Positions 22,310 to 32,346 of a stretch of 64,000 nt of DNA are shown in pieces; within the stretch, counting starts at the first letter, position 1; each line of letters starts with the position of its first letter. The stretch is from Pseudomonas sp. GTDB taxonomy: Bacteria; Pseudomonadota; Gammaproteobacteria; Pseudomonadales; Pseudomonadaceae. Below the pieces are notes generated by a model, which saw nothing but the letters and a program-made list of their open reading frames with translations, was not told the origin of the DNA and did no database searches. A program made the position numbers and the translations under genes. The stretch lies in contig NZ_JAUXXP010000046.1 in NCBI RefSeq assembly GCF_030684895.1, positions 1-64,000 on the forward strand, in the 5' to 3' direction.

Positions 22310-23128
22310 TTAGCTGGCCGCGCCACTGAATGCAGGCAGGTTGAAGAAGGCCTGAGCCGCAGCGCTGGTATGGGCTGCCAGTACCTGCTCGGTTTCACTG
22401 CGGTGTAGCGCCACTTCACGCAGCACCTCAACGAGAAAGGCCGGCTCGTTACGGCCGTTCTTCGGTTTCGGCCGCAGGCTGCGCGGCAGCAGAAAGGGCG
22501 CGTCGCTTTCCAGCATCAGACGGCCACGGGGGATTTCCTTGACCAGCGGGTGCAGATGGCTGCCACGGCGCTCGTCGCAGATCCAGCCGGTGATGCCGAT
22601 ATGCAGGTCCATATCCAGGTAATTGAACAGCGCGCGCTTTTCCCCGGTAAAACAGTGCACCACGGCCGCCGGCAGCTGGTCGCGGAAGTGCCGCAGGATC
22701 GCCAGCAGGCGTTCGTCAGCATCGCGTTCATGCAGAAACACCGGCAATTGCAGTTCCACCGCCAGGGCCAACTGCTGCTCCAGCACCTGCTCCTGTTGCG
22801 GCCGGGGTGAGAAGTCACGGTTGAAGTCCAGTCCACATTCGCCCACCGCGCGCACTCTGGGATCGGCCAGCAGCGCCTTGAGTTGCGCATGGCTGTCGCT
22901 GTTCCAGCTGCTGGCGTCGTGGGGGTGAATGCCGGCCGTGCTGAACAAATGCTCGGCGCTGTCATCCAACTGCCGGCACAGCTCCAGGGCGTGCTGACTT
23001 TCCGCCAGGCTGGTGCCGGTCAGCAGCATTTGCTGGATGCCCGCCGCATAAGCGCGAGCAAGGAGTGCTTCGCGTTGTTCGGCAAAGCTTGGGTGAGTCA
23101 GATTGACGCCGATGTCGATGAGTTGCAT
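22310..23128 (-). CDS. TatD family metal-dependent hydrolase/DNase
   Basis: [15 protein letters not shown]...[11 protein letters not shown]...[15 protein letters not shown]...PVFLHERDA...VHCFTG...[13 protein letters not shown]. Confidence 0.92.
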   Translation of the reverse strand: MQLIDIGVNLTHPSFAEQREALLARAYAAGIQQMLLTGTSLAESQHALELCRQLDDSAEHLFSTAGIHPHDASSWNSDSHAQLKALLADPRVRAVGECGLDFNRDFSPRPQQEQVLEQQLALAVELQLPVFLHERDADERLLAILRHFRDQLPAAVVHCFTGEKRALFNYLDMDLHIGITGWICDERRGSHLHPLVKEIPRGRLMLESDAPFLLPRSLRPKPKNGRNEPAFLVEVLREVALHRSETEQVLAAHTSAAAQAFFNLPAFSGAAS

Positions 23129-23363
23129 GGTGCTACCTGCTGAATTGATTGGGCAGCATAACAGAGCTTTTTTAATAGATTAAAAGCCAATAAATACAGC
23201 TAGTTAAAGCCTATACATGATGTTGTATGTGATTGCTGGCTGGTGTCCGTGGCCGGGCTGTGCCAACCTCCGCGCCCCGCGCGAGGGGTCAGTTGCCTTG
23301 TACGCAGCCTATTCAGACGCGCCGCTGCACTGATCTATCGGTCGATTCTGCCCTGGAGCCTTG

Positions 23364-24749
23364 ATGTTGCGAGTGCTGCTCACCTGCTGCCTATTGCTGC
23401 TGTCCTGCACAGCGGTGGCGCGCGTGGCTGGCCCGTTGGAAGTCGAGCAACCCAAGGCCGCCCGTGACCTGGCGAGCATTCGTAGTAGCGGTGAGTTGCG
23501 CGTGCTGGTCAACCAGAGCCGCAACAGTTCCGGTGAGGTCAAAGGCCAGAGCATTGGCGTCGAATACCAGCGCATGCGCGCCTTCGAGCAGTACCTCAAC
23601 CGCAACGCGCGCGATGGCCGCACGCTCAAGCTGAAGGTCATTCCGCGCGCCAAGGATCAACTGCTGGCCGCCTTGCAGCGTGGCGAGGGTGATCTGGTCG
23701 CCCCCGGTGAACTGCTGAATATGCCGCGCGGCAGCAAACTCAGCGCCAGCGCGGCCATCCGCAGCAATGTGCCGCTGATCATCGTCGCCAAGCAGGGTAA
23801 CCGCAGGTATCAGAACCTCGAACAGCTCTCCGGACGTAGCTTGGCCCTGTCTGCGGGCAGCGTGGCGGGGGAAGCTGTGCGGGCGGTCAACCAGCGGCTG
23901 ATCGACAGCAAACGTTCGCCGATTATCGTCGAGTGGGTCGACCCGAGCCTGGCGGTCGAGGATGTGCTGGAAATGGTTCAGGCCGGCATCTTCAGCGTCA
24001 CTGCGGTCGAGCAACCGATTGCTGAGCGCTGGGCCAAGGTGATGCCCAAGCTGCGCCTGGATCGTCACCTGCAATTGAGCAGCGGCGGTGCTATGCGCTG
24101 GTATGTACGCCGCGACACGCCAATGCTCGGCGCGAGTATCGACCGCTTTCTCAAGGGTTACCGTGACCCGGCGGATCAGGATGTAGCGTTCCAGCGCGTC
24201 TACCGGCGTTTGTATAAGGTGCATTACCCGCTGGGCCGCACTGAGCGTCAGCGCCTGGAGAAAGTGCGTCCGGTGTTGCAACGCTATGCCGAGCAACATG
24301 ACTTCGACTGGCTGGCGCTGGCTGCCTTGGCCTTCAAGGAGTCGACCCTTAACCCGGCGGCGCGAGGGGCCGGTGGCGCTACCGGGCTGATGCAGATCAC
24401 CCCGGCGGCGGCGCGCAGCGTTGGCGTGAGCAATATCGGCGTGCTGGATAACAATGTGCAGGCCAGCGCCAAGTACCTGGCGATGATTCGCCGCAACTAC
24501 TTCAACAGCCCGCAGCTTAATGAGCGTGAGCGCATGGCCTTTATCCTGGCCGGCTACAACATGGGCCCGCAACGCGTGCAAAGCCTGCGGGCAGAAGCAC
24601 GCAGGCGCGGTCTGAACCCCAATCAATGGTTCTTCCAGGTGGAGCGGGTGGCGATGGAGCAGATGGGCATGGGCGTGGTCAGCTATGTGAATAGCGTGAA
24701 TAAGTACTACCTTGCTTATGACCGTGAGCGCTATCTGCTGGAGCCTTAG
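23364..24749 (+). CDS. MltF-like lytic transglycosylase with periplasmic solute-binding domain
   Basis: Signal peptide, SBP-like domain (SIRSSGELRVLVNQSRN), C-terminal SLT: ALAALAFKESTLNPAARGAGGATGLMQITPAAARSVGV...AGYNMGPQRV. Confidence 0.88.
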   Translation: MLRVLLTCCLLLLSCTAVARVAGPLEVEQPKAARDLASIRSSGELRVLVNQSRNSSGEVKGQSIGVEYQRMRAFEQYLNRNARDGRTLKLKVIPRAKDQLLAALQRGEGDLVAPGELLNMPRGSKLSASAAIRSNVPLIIVAKQGNRRYQNLEQLSGRSLALSAGSVAGEAVRAVNQRLIDSKRSPIIVEWVDPSLAVEDVLEMVQAGIFSVTAVEQPIAERWAKVMPKLRLDRHLQLSSGGAMRWYVRRDTPMLGASIDRFLKGYRDPADQDVAFQRVYRRLYKVHYPLGRTERQRLEKVRPVLQRYAEQHDFDWLALAALAFKESTLNPAARGAGGATGLMQITPAAARSVGVSNIGVLDNNVQASAKYLAMIRRNYFNSPQLNERERMAFILAGYNMGPQRVQSLRAEARRRGLNPNQWFFQVERVAMEQMGMGVVSYVNSVNKYYLAYDRERYLLEP

Positions 24750-24875
24750 CAAGTCAGTTGGATAGAATGATTAATTTAATTATTCGATTGAAATTAGCGG
24801 ATTTATCGGCTTTAAGTATTGGCTAATTGGTTTAATCTTCACTCCATCAACTCCCCACTACAAGGACTGCTGCAC

Positions 24876-25310
24876 ATGAACGCTTTGATCAAATCTGTTG
24901 TTGCTACCCAGGCGGGCTACGGCCTTACCGTGCTGCGCATCATCGCCGGCATCACCTTCGCCGCCCACGGCGCGCAGAAGCTGTTTGGCTGGTTTGGCGG
25001 TTACGGCCTGGAAGGGGTCGGCCAGTGGATGGAAAGCATCGGCCTGGCGCCGGGCTATCTGTTGGCACTGATGGCCGGTAGCGCCGAGTTCTTTGGTGGC
25101 ATTGCCTTGATCATCGGTCTGCTGGCGCGTCCAGCAGCAGCGGTGCTGGCGCTGACCATGGTGGTGGCGATCGCCACGGTGCACCTGGCCAATGGCTTCT
25201 TTATGAGCAACAACGGTTATGAGTTTGCCTTGGCCTTGCTGGCGATCAGCGTAGCGATCCTGATTGAAGGGGCTGGCAAGCTGTCGTTGGACAAGCGCAT
25301 CGCCGGTTAA
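24876..25310 (+). CDS. DoxX family membrane protein
   Basis: VLRIIAGITFAAHGAQKLFGWFGGYGLEGVGQWMESIGLAPGYLLALMAGSAEFFGGIALIIGLLARPAA. Confidence 0.92.
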   Translation: MNALIKSVVATQAGYGLTVLRIIAGITFAAHGAQKLFGWFGGYGLEGVGQWMESIGLAPGYLLALMAGSAEFFGGIALIIGLLARPAAAVLALTMVVAIATVHLANGFFMSNNGYEFALALLAISVAILIEGAGKLSLDKRIAG

Positions 25311-25337
25311 GCGTTAAACGACTCGGCAGCAGCCCGC

Positions 25338-25363
25338 AAAAAGCCCACTTCGGTGGGCTTTTT
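25338..25363. terminator. Bidirectional rho-independent terminator between doxX and lif
   Basis: AAAAAGCCCAC-TTCG-GTGGGCTTTTT perfect stem with tetraloop, between convergent genes. Confidence 0.92.
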
Positions 25364-25368
25364 GCGTT

Positions 25369-26397
25369 TCAGGATTCTGGTTTTTCCTTTGTCGCCAGCT
25401 GCTCGGCGGCTTCCAGGCGCAGTTGTTCGCGCTCATCAAAGTTCTCCGCCGCAAGCTGGGCAATGGCGGCACGTTTGTCGCTGGCGCTCATGCCGGGGTT
25501 GTTTTCGATGGCGGCTTTTTCAGTGCTGTACTGGGCGATGCGTTTCTTCCAGGTTTGCCGTTGCTGGTCGAGCACTTCGAGGCGCTGGGTGGCTTCGGCG
25601 CCAACCAGTTGCTGGCGCAGCTGGCGGATCTGTTCCGGTTTGGCGCCGGCGGCTTGCAGTTGCGCGGTTTGCTGGCGTAGCTCGTTCTGCAGTTGCGGCA
25701 GCACGGTGTCCTGCATCTCGGCAGGCAGGCTGTTGCGCAGTTGGTCAACGGCGGCGGCTTTGCCGGCATCGTCCAGCTGGCTGTTATGCAGAATCGCCAG
25801 GCGCTGCAGGGTGAACTGGTTGTAAGCCTCTTCGCGGGCAAAGAACGCCTGCTGCGTTTGGCTATCGAAGATTCGCGCGCGCAGCGCCTGCACGGCGGCC
25901 TCCCGTTGACGCAAGGCATCCAGGTTGGCCATCTGCGGCAGCTCGCGTTCGAGCAGCACCAGCTCGCGTTTGTAGTCGAGGTACTGGTTGAGCAGCGCCA
26001 GGGCCTGCTCGCGTGCCTGGGCTGGCAATTGCGCGGCGATATAGGCGCGCAGCCGTTCAACGCTGGCGCGCAGCGGTTCTTCACCCATGGCGGCAAGAAA
26101 ATAATCGAAGATCCGCCGGATGTCTTCGCTGATCAGCAGGTTGCCATTGGCATCCAGGCGAAATACGCCATCCACCGTGGTGCCGCCGAATGAGGCGGGC
26201 AAGGTTTTTAATGGATCGGCTGTAGTCTGCCTGCTGTGCTGGGCTTGTGTGGTCGGTGGCGCGTCAGTGCGTTGGAGGGGGCGTGGCGTATCACCGCTGA
26301 GCTGCGCGGGAATATCCACGGGTTGCAGGTACAGTGCGAGAGCCAGGCAGACGGCGAACAACAGTGGGGACAGCAGCAGAAGTTTTTTCACAGGCAC
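25369..26397 (-). CDS. lif: Lipase-specific foldase / lipase secretion chaperone
   Basis: N-terminal anchor, [41 protein letters not shown] (RxxFDY motif of Lif); downstream of lipase gene. Likely GTG start. Confidence 0.92.
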   Translation of the reverse strand: MPVKKLLLLSPLLFAVCLALALYLQPVDIPAQLSGDTPRPLQRTDAPPTTQAQHSRQTTADPLKTLPASFGGTTVDGVFRLDANGNLLISEDIRRIFDYFLAAMGEEPLRASVERLRAYIAAQLPAQAREQALALLNQYLDYKRELVLLERELPQMANLDALRQREAAVQALRARIFDSQTQQAFFAREEAYNQFTLQRLAILHNSQLDDAGKAAAVDQLRNSLPAEMQDTVLPQLQNELRQQTAQLQAAGAKPEQIRQLRQQLVGAEATQRLEVLDQQRQTWKKRIAQYSTEKAAIENNPGMSASDKRAAIAQLAAENFDEREQLRLEAAEQLATKEKPES

Positions 26398-26438
26398 TCT
26401 TCAGGTGGACAGACGGTCAGGCGAGGCGGGCAGAAACG

Positions 26439-26463
26439 CCAGGGGCTGCAGGGCAGCCCCTGG
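26439..26463 (-). other. Intercistronic hairpin between lipase and foldase genes
   Basis: CCAGGGGCTGC-AGG-GCAGCCCCTGG perfect 11-bp stem, no T-tract. Confidence 0.6.
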
Positions 26464-26471
26464 CTAAGCTG

Positions 26472-27446
<975 letters not shown>

Positions 27447-27508
27447 TCAAGGCAGTCCATGCAGCCAAAACGCCCATCCCGTGGCGTGTACATCAGCCCA
27501 GGGGTATT

Positions 27509-27524
27509 GGCAGAAACCATGCCA
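27509..27524 (-). promoter_or_regulatory. Candidate sigma-54 promoter of lipA
   Basis: Minus strand TGGCATGGTTTCTGCC: GG and GC dinucleotides at correct 10-bp spacing, about 95 nt upstream of lipA start. Confidence 0.4.
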
Positions 27525-27960
27525 GTAGCGGCAAATAGCCGTGTAGCCCTCTGCCACGGGCGCTACATCGACGTTGTGTGCAACCCGGTGCAGGCGCAGT
27601 GCTGCGGGTTTGTTACGGGGTGAAACGGCGCGGGCCTGGATTCAGGCCCCAGATGACAGAGCTGAGGTCTGCGCGCAGGCGGCAAAAGGCCCGGTTGGCA
27701 GGCTGATGAGTGCGGCCACCAACCAAAGGTTGGGGTGGTTGGGTAGGGGCGTGGTTGCCCACCTTGACAGTGCTGCGCGGGCTTCTCTAGGATGCCGACC
27801 CATGCGCCGATTTAAACAGCTACTTGCGGGGCGCCGGGTTACCTGCTGATTGCAGCGCCCTGAGAAGCACTCTTCGGAGGCTTTGAAATTCCGCTAAAGC
27901 GCTGGTTCGGTGTCGCCTCTCACCGCTGCCCAGCGGACTCAATGAGGCGGAGACATATCG

Positions 27961-28269
27961 ATGCACTGTCCCCAACCGCTTATTCGCCTGGCCCCGATCA
28001 CCTCTGGGCTGACCCTGCACAATCCGAAAATCCTCCTGGGCGGCAGTCACCAGCCGACCCTGCTGCGCTACCTCGACGGCTGGCCCAAGCGTTGGCCGGG
28101 CCCGCGTACCTTTCTGATCAACTTTGTTCACGATGGCGAATCCCTGGCGCGCTTTGCCAGCAACCACTTCGATATGGCAGTGATCCAGGCGCCAACGGCC
28201 GCGCAGCTGGATGAAACCGTGCGCCAGTTGACGCGCGTGGCCAAGCAAGGGCTGATCACCCGGCGTTAA
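27961..28269 (+). CDS. Conserved small protein of unknown function
   Basis: 102-aa ORF MHCPQPLIRLAPITSGLTLHNPKILLGGSHQPTLLRYLDGWPKRWPGPRTFLINFVHDGESL...; good codon usage. Confidence 0.6.
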   Translation: MHCPQPLIRLAPITSGLTLHNPKILLGGSHQPTLLRYLDGWPKRWPGPRTFLINFVHDGESLARFASNHFDMAVIQAPTAAQLDETVRQLTRVAKQGLITRR

Positions 28270-28343
28270 GCGAATAGCGCAATAGCGTGGTCAAGGTCAC
28301 GGCCTATCCGCTAGGCTCACACGATATTGTCAGGGAGTGGGCC

Positions 28344-29831
28344 ATGTTCGAATCCGCCGAGATCGGCCGCAGCATCGATAAAGAAACCTTTGAGGCCGAG
28401 GCTCCAGCGTTGCGCGAGGCGCTGTTGGAGGCGCAGTACGAATTGCAGCAGCAAGGGCGTTTTGCCGTGCTTATCCTCATCGATGGCATCGAAGGGGCAG
28501 GCAAGGGCGAGACGGTCAAACTGCTCAACGAGTGGATGGATGCGCGGCTGATTCAGGTCAACACCTTCGACCAGCAGACCGATGAAGAACTGGCGCGCCC
28601 GCCGGCCTGGCGCTATTGGCGGCAACTGCCGCCCAAGGGGCGCATCGGCATCTTCTTCGGTAACTGGTACAGCCAGATGTTGCAGGGCCGGGTACATGGG
28701 CGGATCAAGAATGCCGTGCTCGATCAGGCCATCGACACCACCTTGGGGCTGGAACGCATGCTCTGCGATGAAGGCACGCTGATCTTCAAATTCTGGTTTC
28801 ACCTATCCAAGCCGCATATGAAGGCGCGGCTTAAGGCGCTGAAGGATGACCCGCTGCACAGCTGGCGGATCAGCCCGCTGGACTGGCAGCAATCAAAAAC
28901 CTACGACAAGTTCGTGCGCGTCGGTGAGCGTATCTTGCGGCGCACCAGTCGCGATTACGCGCCCTGGTATGTGGTTGAGGGGGTAGATGAGTATTACCGC
29001 AGCCTGACTGTCGGGCGCATCCTGCTTGATGGCCTTCAAGCGGCATTGAAGGCCACGACTCGGCCCCTCTCTCACCCGCATGCTGCGCCGCTGACCTCCA
29101 GCCTGGATGAACGTGGTCTGCTCGATAGCCTGGACATGAGCCAGGCCTTGGGCAAGGACACGTACTCTGAGCAACTGATCAGTGAGCAGGCGCGACTCTC
29201 TAGCTTGATGCGCGACAAGCGCATGCGTCGCCATTCGCTGATCGCGGTGTTTGAAGGCAACGATGCGGCAGGCAAGGGCGGGGCGATTCGCCGGGTGATT
29301 GGTGCGCTCGATCCACGTCAGTACCGCATCGTCCCGGTTGCTGCGCCGACTGAGGAAGAGCGCGCGCAGCCTTACCTGTGGCGCTTCTGGCGGCATATTC
29401 CGCCACGCGGCAAGTTCACCGTGTTTGATCGTTCCTGGTATGGCCGGGTGCTGGTGGAACGGGTCGAGGGCTTTTGCAGCACCGGCGACTGGCTGCGCGC
29501 CTATGGCGAGATCAATGACTTCGAAGAGCAGCTTAGCGAAGCCGGTGTGGTGCTGGTGAAGTTCTGGCTGTCGATCGATCAGCAGACCCAGTTGGAGCGC
29601 TTCCAGGCCCGTGAACAGATCCCCTTTAAACGCTTCAAGATTACCGAAGAAGACTGGCGCAACCGCGACAAGTGGCCGTTGTACCGCGATGCGGTGGGCG
29701 ATATGGTCGACCGGACCAGCACGGAAATCGCACCTTGGACGCTGGTTGAGGCCAATGACAAACGCTTTGCTCGCATCAAGGTGTTGCGCACTATCAATGA
29801 GGCGCTTGAGGCTGCATTCGATAAGCACTGA
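28344..29831 (+). CDS. pap: Polyphosphate:AMP phosphotransferase (two fused PPK2 domains)
   Basis: Two Walker-A-like motifs: IDGIEGAGKGETVKLLNEWMDARL and FEGNDAAGKGGAIRRVIGALDPRQYRIVPVAAPTEEERAQPYLWRFWRHIPPRGKFTVFDRSWYGRVLVERVEGF. Confidence 0.93.
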   Translation: MFESAEIGRSIDKETFEAEAPALREALLEAQYELQQQGRFAVLILIDGIEGAGKGETVKLLNEWMDARLIQVNTFDQQTDEELARPPAWRYWRQLPPKGRIGIFFGNWYSQMLQGRVHGRIKNAVLDQAIDTTLGLERMLCDEGTLIFKFWFHLSKPHMKARLKALKDDPLHSWRISPLDWQQSKTYDKFVRVGERILRRTSRDYAPWYVVEGVDEYYRSLTVGRILLDGLQAALKATTRPLSHPHAAPLTSSLDERGLLDSLDMSQALGKDTYSEQLISEQARLSSLMRDKRMRRHSLIAVFEGNDAAGKGGAIRRVIGALDPRQYRIVPVAAPTEEERAQPYLWRFWRHIPPRGKFTVFDRSWYGRVLVERVEGFCSTGDWLRAYGEINDFEEQLSEAGVVLVKFWLSIDQQTQLERFQAREQIPFKRFKITEEDWRNRDKWPLYRDAVGDMVDRTSTEIAPWTLVEANDKRFARIKVLRTINEALEAAFDKH

Positions 29832-29951
29832 GTGGCCAGTTCCATGAGCTACAGGATGGTCGCGCATACGACTGATGAATGATCATCGCCGAGTGAGATT
29901 GTCCGGTTTTATTCTCATTGCCAATTCAACCCAAGAACAATGAGGTGCGGC

Positions 29952-31136
29952 ATGCGTGAAGTGGTGATCGTTGACAGCGTACGGACTGGCTTGGCCAAGT
30001 CCTTCCGTGGCAAGTTCAATCTGACCCGTCCAGACGACATGGCGGCTCATTGCGTCAATGCATTGCTGGCGCGTAGCGGCATCGACCCGGCGCTGGTGGA
30101 TGATTGCATCGTCGGCGCCGGCTCCAATGAAGGCGCTCAGGGCATGAACATCGGCCGCAACGTCGCAGTGTTGTCTGGCCTGGGCACCAACGTGGCCGGC
30201 ATGACCCTCAACCGTTTCTGCTCCTCGGGTCTGCAGGCCATTGCGATTGCCGCCAACCAGGTGGCGTCCGGCTGCAGTGATGTGATTGTGGCCGGTGGTG
30301 TTGAGTCGATCACCATGACCCTGAAGAGCATGAACACGCAGAACCTGTTCAACCCGCTGCTGCAAAAAGAGGTGCCGGGCATCTATTACCCGATGGGCCA
30401 GACCGCCGAGATCGTCGCCCGCCGTTACAACGTCAGCCGCGAAGCCCAGGATGCCTACGCCCTGCAGAGCCAGCAGCGCACTGCACGGGCTCAGGCCGAA
30501 GGCCTGTTCGACGATGAAATCGTGCCGATGCACGTCAAGTATCAAGTCGAAGACAAAGCCACGGGCGAGAAGAGCATCGTCGACGGCATCGTCGCCCACG
30601 ACGACTGCAACCGTGCCGACACCACCCTGGAAAGCCTGGCCGCGCTCAAACCAGTGTTTGCTGATGACGGTTCGGTCACCGCAGGCAATGCCTCGCAGCT
30701 GTCCGACGGCGCTTCCATGACCCTGGTGATGAGCCTGGAAAAAGCCATCGAACTGGGCCTCAAACCGCTGGCGTTTTTCCGCGGTTTTGTTGCTGCTGGC
30801 TGTGAACCGGACGAGATGGGCATTGGCCCGGTGTTCTCGGTGCCCAAACTGCTCAAGGCCAAGGGGTTGAGCATTGCCGATATCGACCTGTGGGAGCTTA
30901 ACGAGGCGTTTGCTTCGCAGTGCCTGTATGCGCGCGACCGTCTGGAAATCGACAACGCCAAGTACAACGTCAGTGGCGGCTCAATCTCTATCGGTCACCC
31001 GTTCGGCATGACCGGCTCGCGTCAGGTCGGCCATCTGGTGCGTGAGCTGCAGCGTCGCAAGCTGCGCTACGGCATCGTCACCATGTGTGTAGGCGGCGGT
31101 ATGGGCGCAACCGGGCTGTTTGAAGCGGTGCGCTGA
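29952..31136 (+). CDS. Acetyl-CoA C-acyltransferase (thiolase)
   Basis: MREVVIVDSVRTGLAKSFRGKFNLTRPDDM; NRFCSSGLQAIAIAANQVASG; GGSISIGHPFGMTGSRQVGHL; CVGGGMGATGLFE. Confidence 0.95.
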   Translation: MREVVIVDSVRTGLAKSFRGKFNLTRPDDMAAHCVNALLARSGIDPALVDDCIVGAGSNEGAQGMNIGRNVAVLSGLGTNVAGMTLNRFCSSGLQAIAIAANQVASGCSDVIVAGGVESITMTLKSMNTQNLFNPLLQKEVPGIYYPMGQTAEIVARRYNVSREAQDAYALQSQQRTARAQAEGLFDDEIVPMHVKYQVEDKATGEKSIVDGIVAHDDCNRADTTLESLAALKPVFADDGSVTAGNASQLSDGASMTLVMSLEKAIELGLKPLAFFRGFVAAGCEPDEMGIGPVFSVPKLLKAKGLSIADIDLWELNEAFASQCLYARDRLEIDNAKYNVSGGSISIGHPFGMTGSRQVGHLVRELQRRKLRYGIVTMCVGGGMGATGLFEAVR

Positions 31137-31268
31137 TCAGCGTCGCGATAAATGTCAGGCAATAAAAACCGTGACTAATCTCGTTACAGCACAAATTGCA
31201 CTAAAACTCTGTGAGTGAAGGCCTTCAGGTTAATTTGCTTTTCAGTACATGTACCATTAGGTGTACCA

Positions 31269-31305
31269 CTCCCCGTTGGCGCAAGCCGCAGGGAGTTTTC
31301 TTTTT
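31269..31305 (+). terminator. Putative rho-independent terminator
   Basis: CTCCC CGTTGGC GCAA GCCGCA GGGAG followed by TTTTCTTTTT. Confidence 0.7.
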
Positions 31306-31395
31306 CAGGCGATTAGCATCTCGGAAAGCCCAACGTGCCGGCCAAATGCCTTCGGCGGATGCGCAACACTCAACACATCGACCAATTTCCAAACC

Positions 31396-32340
31396 ATGCC
31401 ATCAATAACTAAAGACATCGCGCTTTGCGCTCAGTACCTACGCGACGGTCATTTGATCGCCATGCCTACCGAAACGGTTTACGGTCTAGCTGCTGACGCA
31501 CTGCAGGAAAGCGCGGTTAACAGAGTCTTCGCCTTAAAAGGACGGCCCAGTACGAACCCTTTGATCGTCCATATTCACGATGCTGAACAGGCAAGCCAGT
31601 GGGCAGCAGAAATTACTCCGCAAACTCAACGCCTGATGGCAGCCTTCTGGCCTGGCCCCTTAACGCTGGTATTACCAGCTCGCGATGAGGTGTTGCGTTG
31701 TGTTACAGCCGGGCAGAACAGCGTGGCCATTCGCGTACCGGCGCACCCAATGGCACAACAGCTACTGCGCTCTTTTGGTAGCGGCCTGGTGGCTCCTTCG
31801 GCCAACCGCTATATGTCAATCAGCCCGACCAGCGCCGAACATGTGGCTAAGCAGTTTCATGACAGCGAGCTGACCGTATTGGACGGTGGTCCCTGCCAGG
31901 TTGGCCTTGAGTCGAGCATTGTCAGTCTATTACCGGGTGACAGGCCGCGGTTGCTGCGCCGCGGCATGATTAGCTGCATGCACTTGCAGCAAATACTCGG
32001 AGAGCAACTTGAAGAGAGCGCTGGCGGCTTGCGCGCTCCGGGCCAACACCTGCGTCACTACGCGCCCACAACCCCGGCACAGAGTTTTACCCAGCCCCCT
32101 GTTGACGCGCTAGATAGCCACGCAAATGGCTGGATCTGGTGCGGTCATGCTCACGCTAGCCAAGGCCCAGGGATTAATCTAGGCAGTGATCCCGAGCAGT
32201 ACGCAGCCGGCTTTTACGCGGCACTTTACCAACTCGATGCCCTGGGTCTACAGCGCATCTATATCCAGCTGCCACCGCACCAAGAAGCCTGGGCCGCTGT
32301 GCATGACCGTATGACGCGAGCCTGTCATTCGATAGCCTGA
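31396..32340 (+). CDS. Full-length Sua5-type L-threonylcarbamoyladenylate synthase
   Basis: YrdC domain GHLIAMPTETVYGLAADALQESAVNRVFALKGRPSTNPLIVHI, FWPGPLTLVLPA, SGLVAPSANR; linker APGQHLRHYAPTTP and C-terminal Sua5 domain. Confidence 0.9.
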   Translation: MPSITKDIALCAQYLRDGHLIAMPTETVYGLAADALQESAVNRVFALKGRPSTNPLIVHIHDAEQASQWAAEITPQTQRLMAAFWPGPLTLVLPARDEVLRCVTAGQNSVAIRVPAHPMAQQLLRSFGSGLVAPSANRYMSISPTSAEHVAKQFHDSELTVLDGGPCQVGLESSIVSLLPGDRPRLLRRGMISCMHLQQILGEQLEESAGGLRAPGQHLRHYAPTTPAQSFTQPPVDALDSHANGWIWCGHAHASQGPGINLGSDPEQYAAGFYAALYQLDALGLQRIYIQLPPHQEAWAAVHDRMTRACHSIA

Positions 32341-32346
32341 GTTGCC

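Noticed and set aside
23391-24752. 453-aa minus-strand ORF antisense to the MltF-like gene
   Set aside because: Shadow ORF; the plus strand encodes a clear signal peptide, SBP and SLT domain protein.
27574-27849. 91-aa ORF in the lipA-pap gap
   Set aside because: No recognisable family, atypical composition, no clear RBS; the region looks structural rather than coding.
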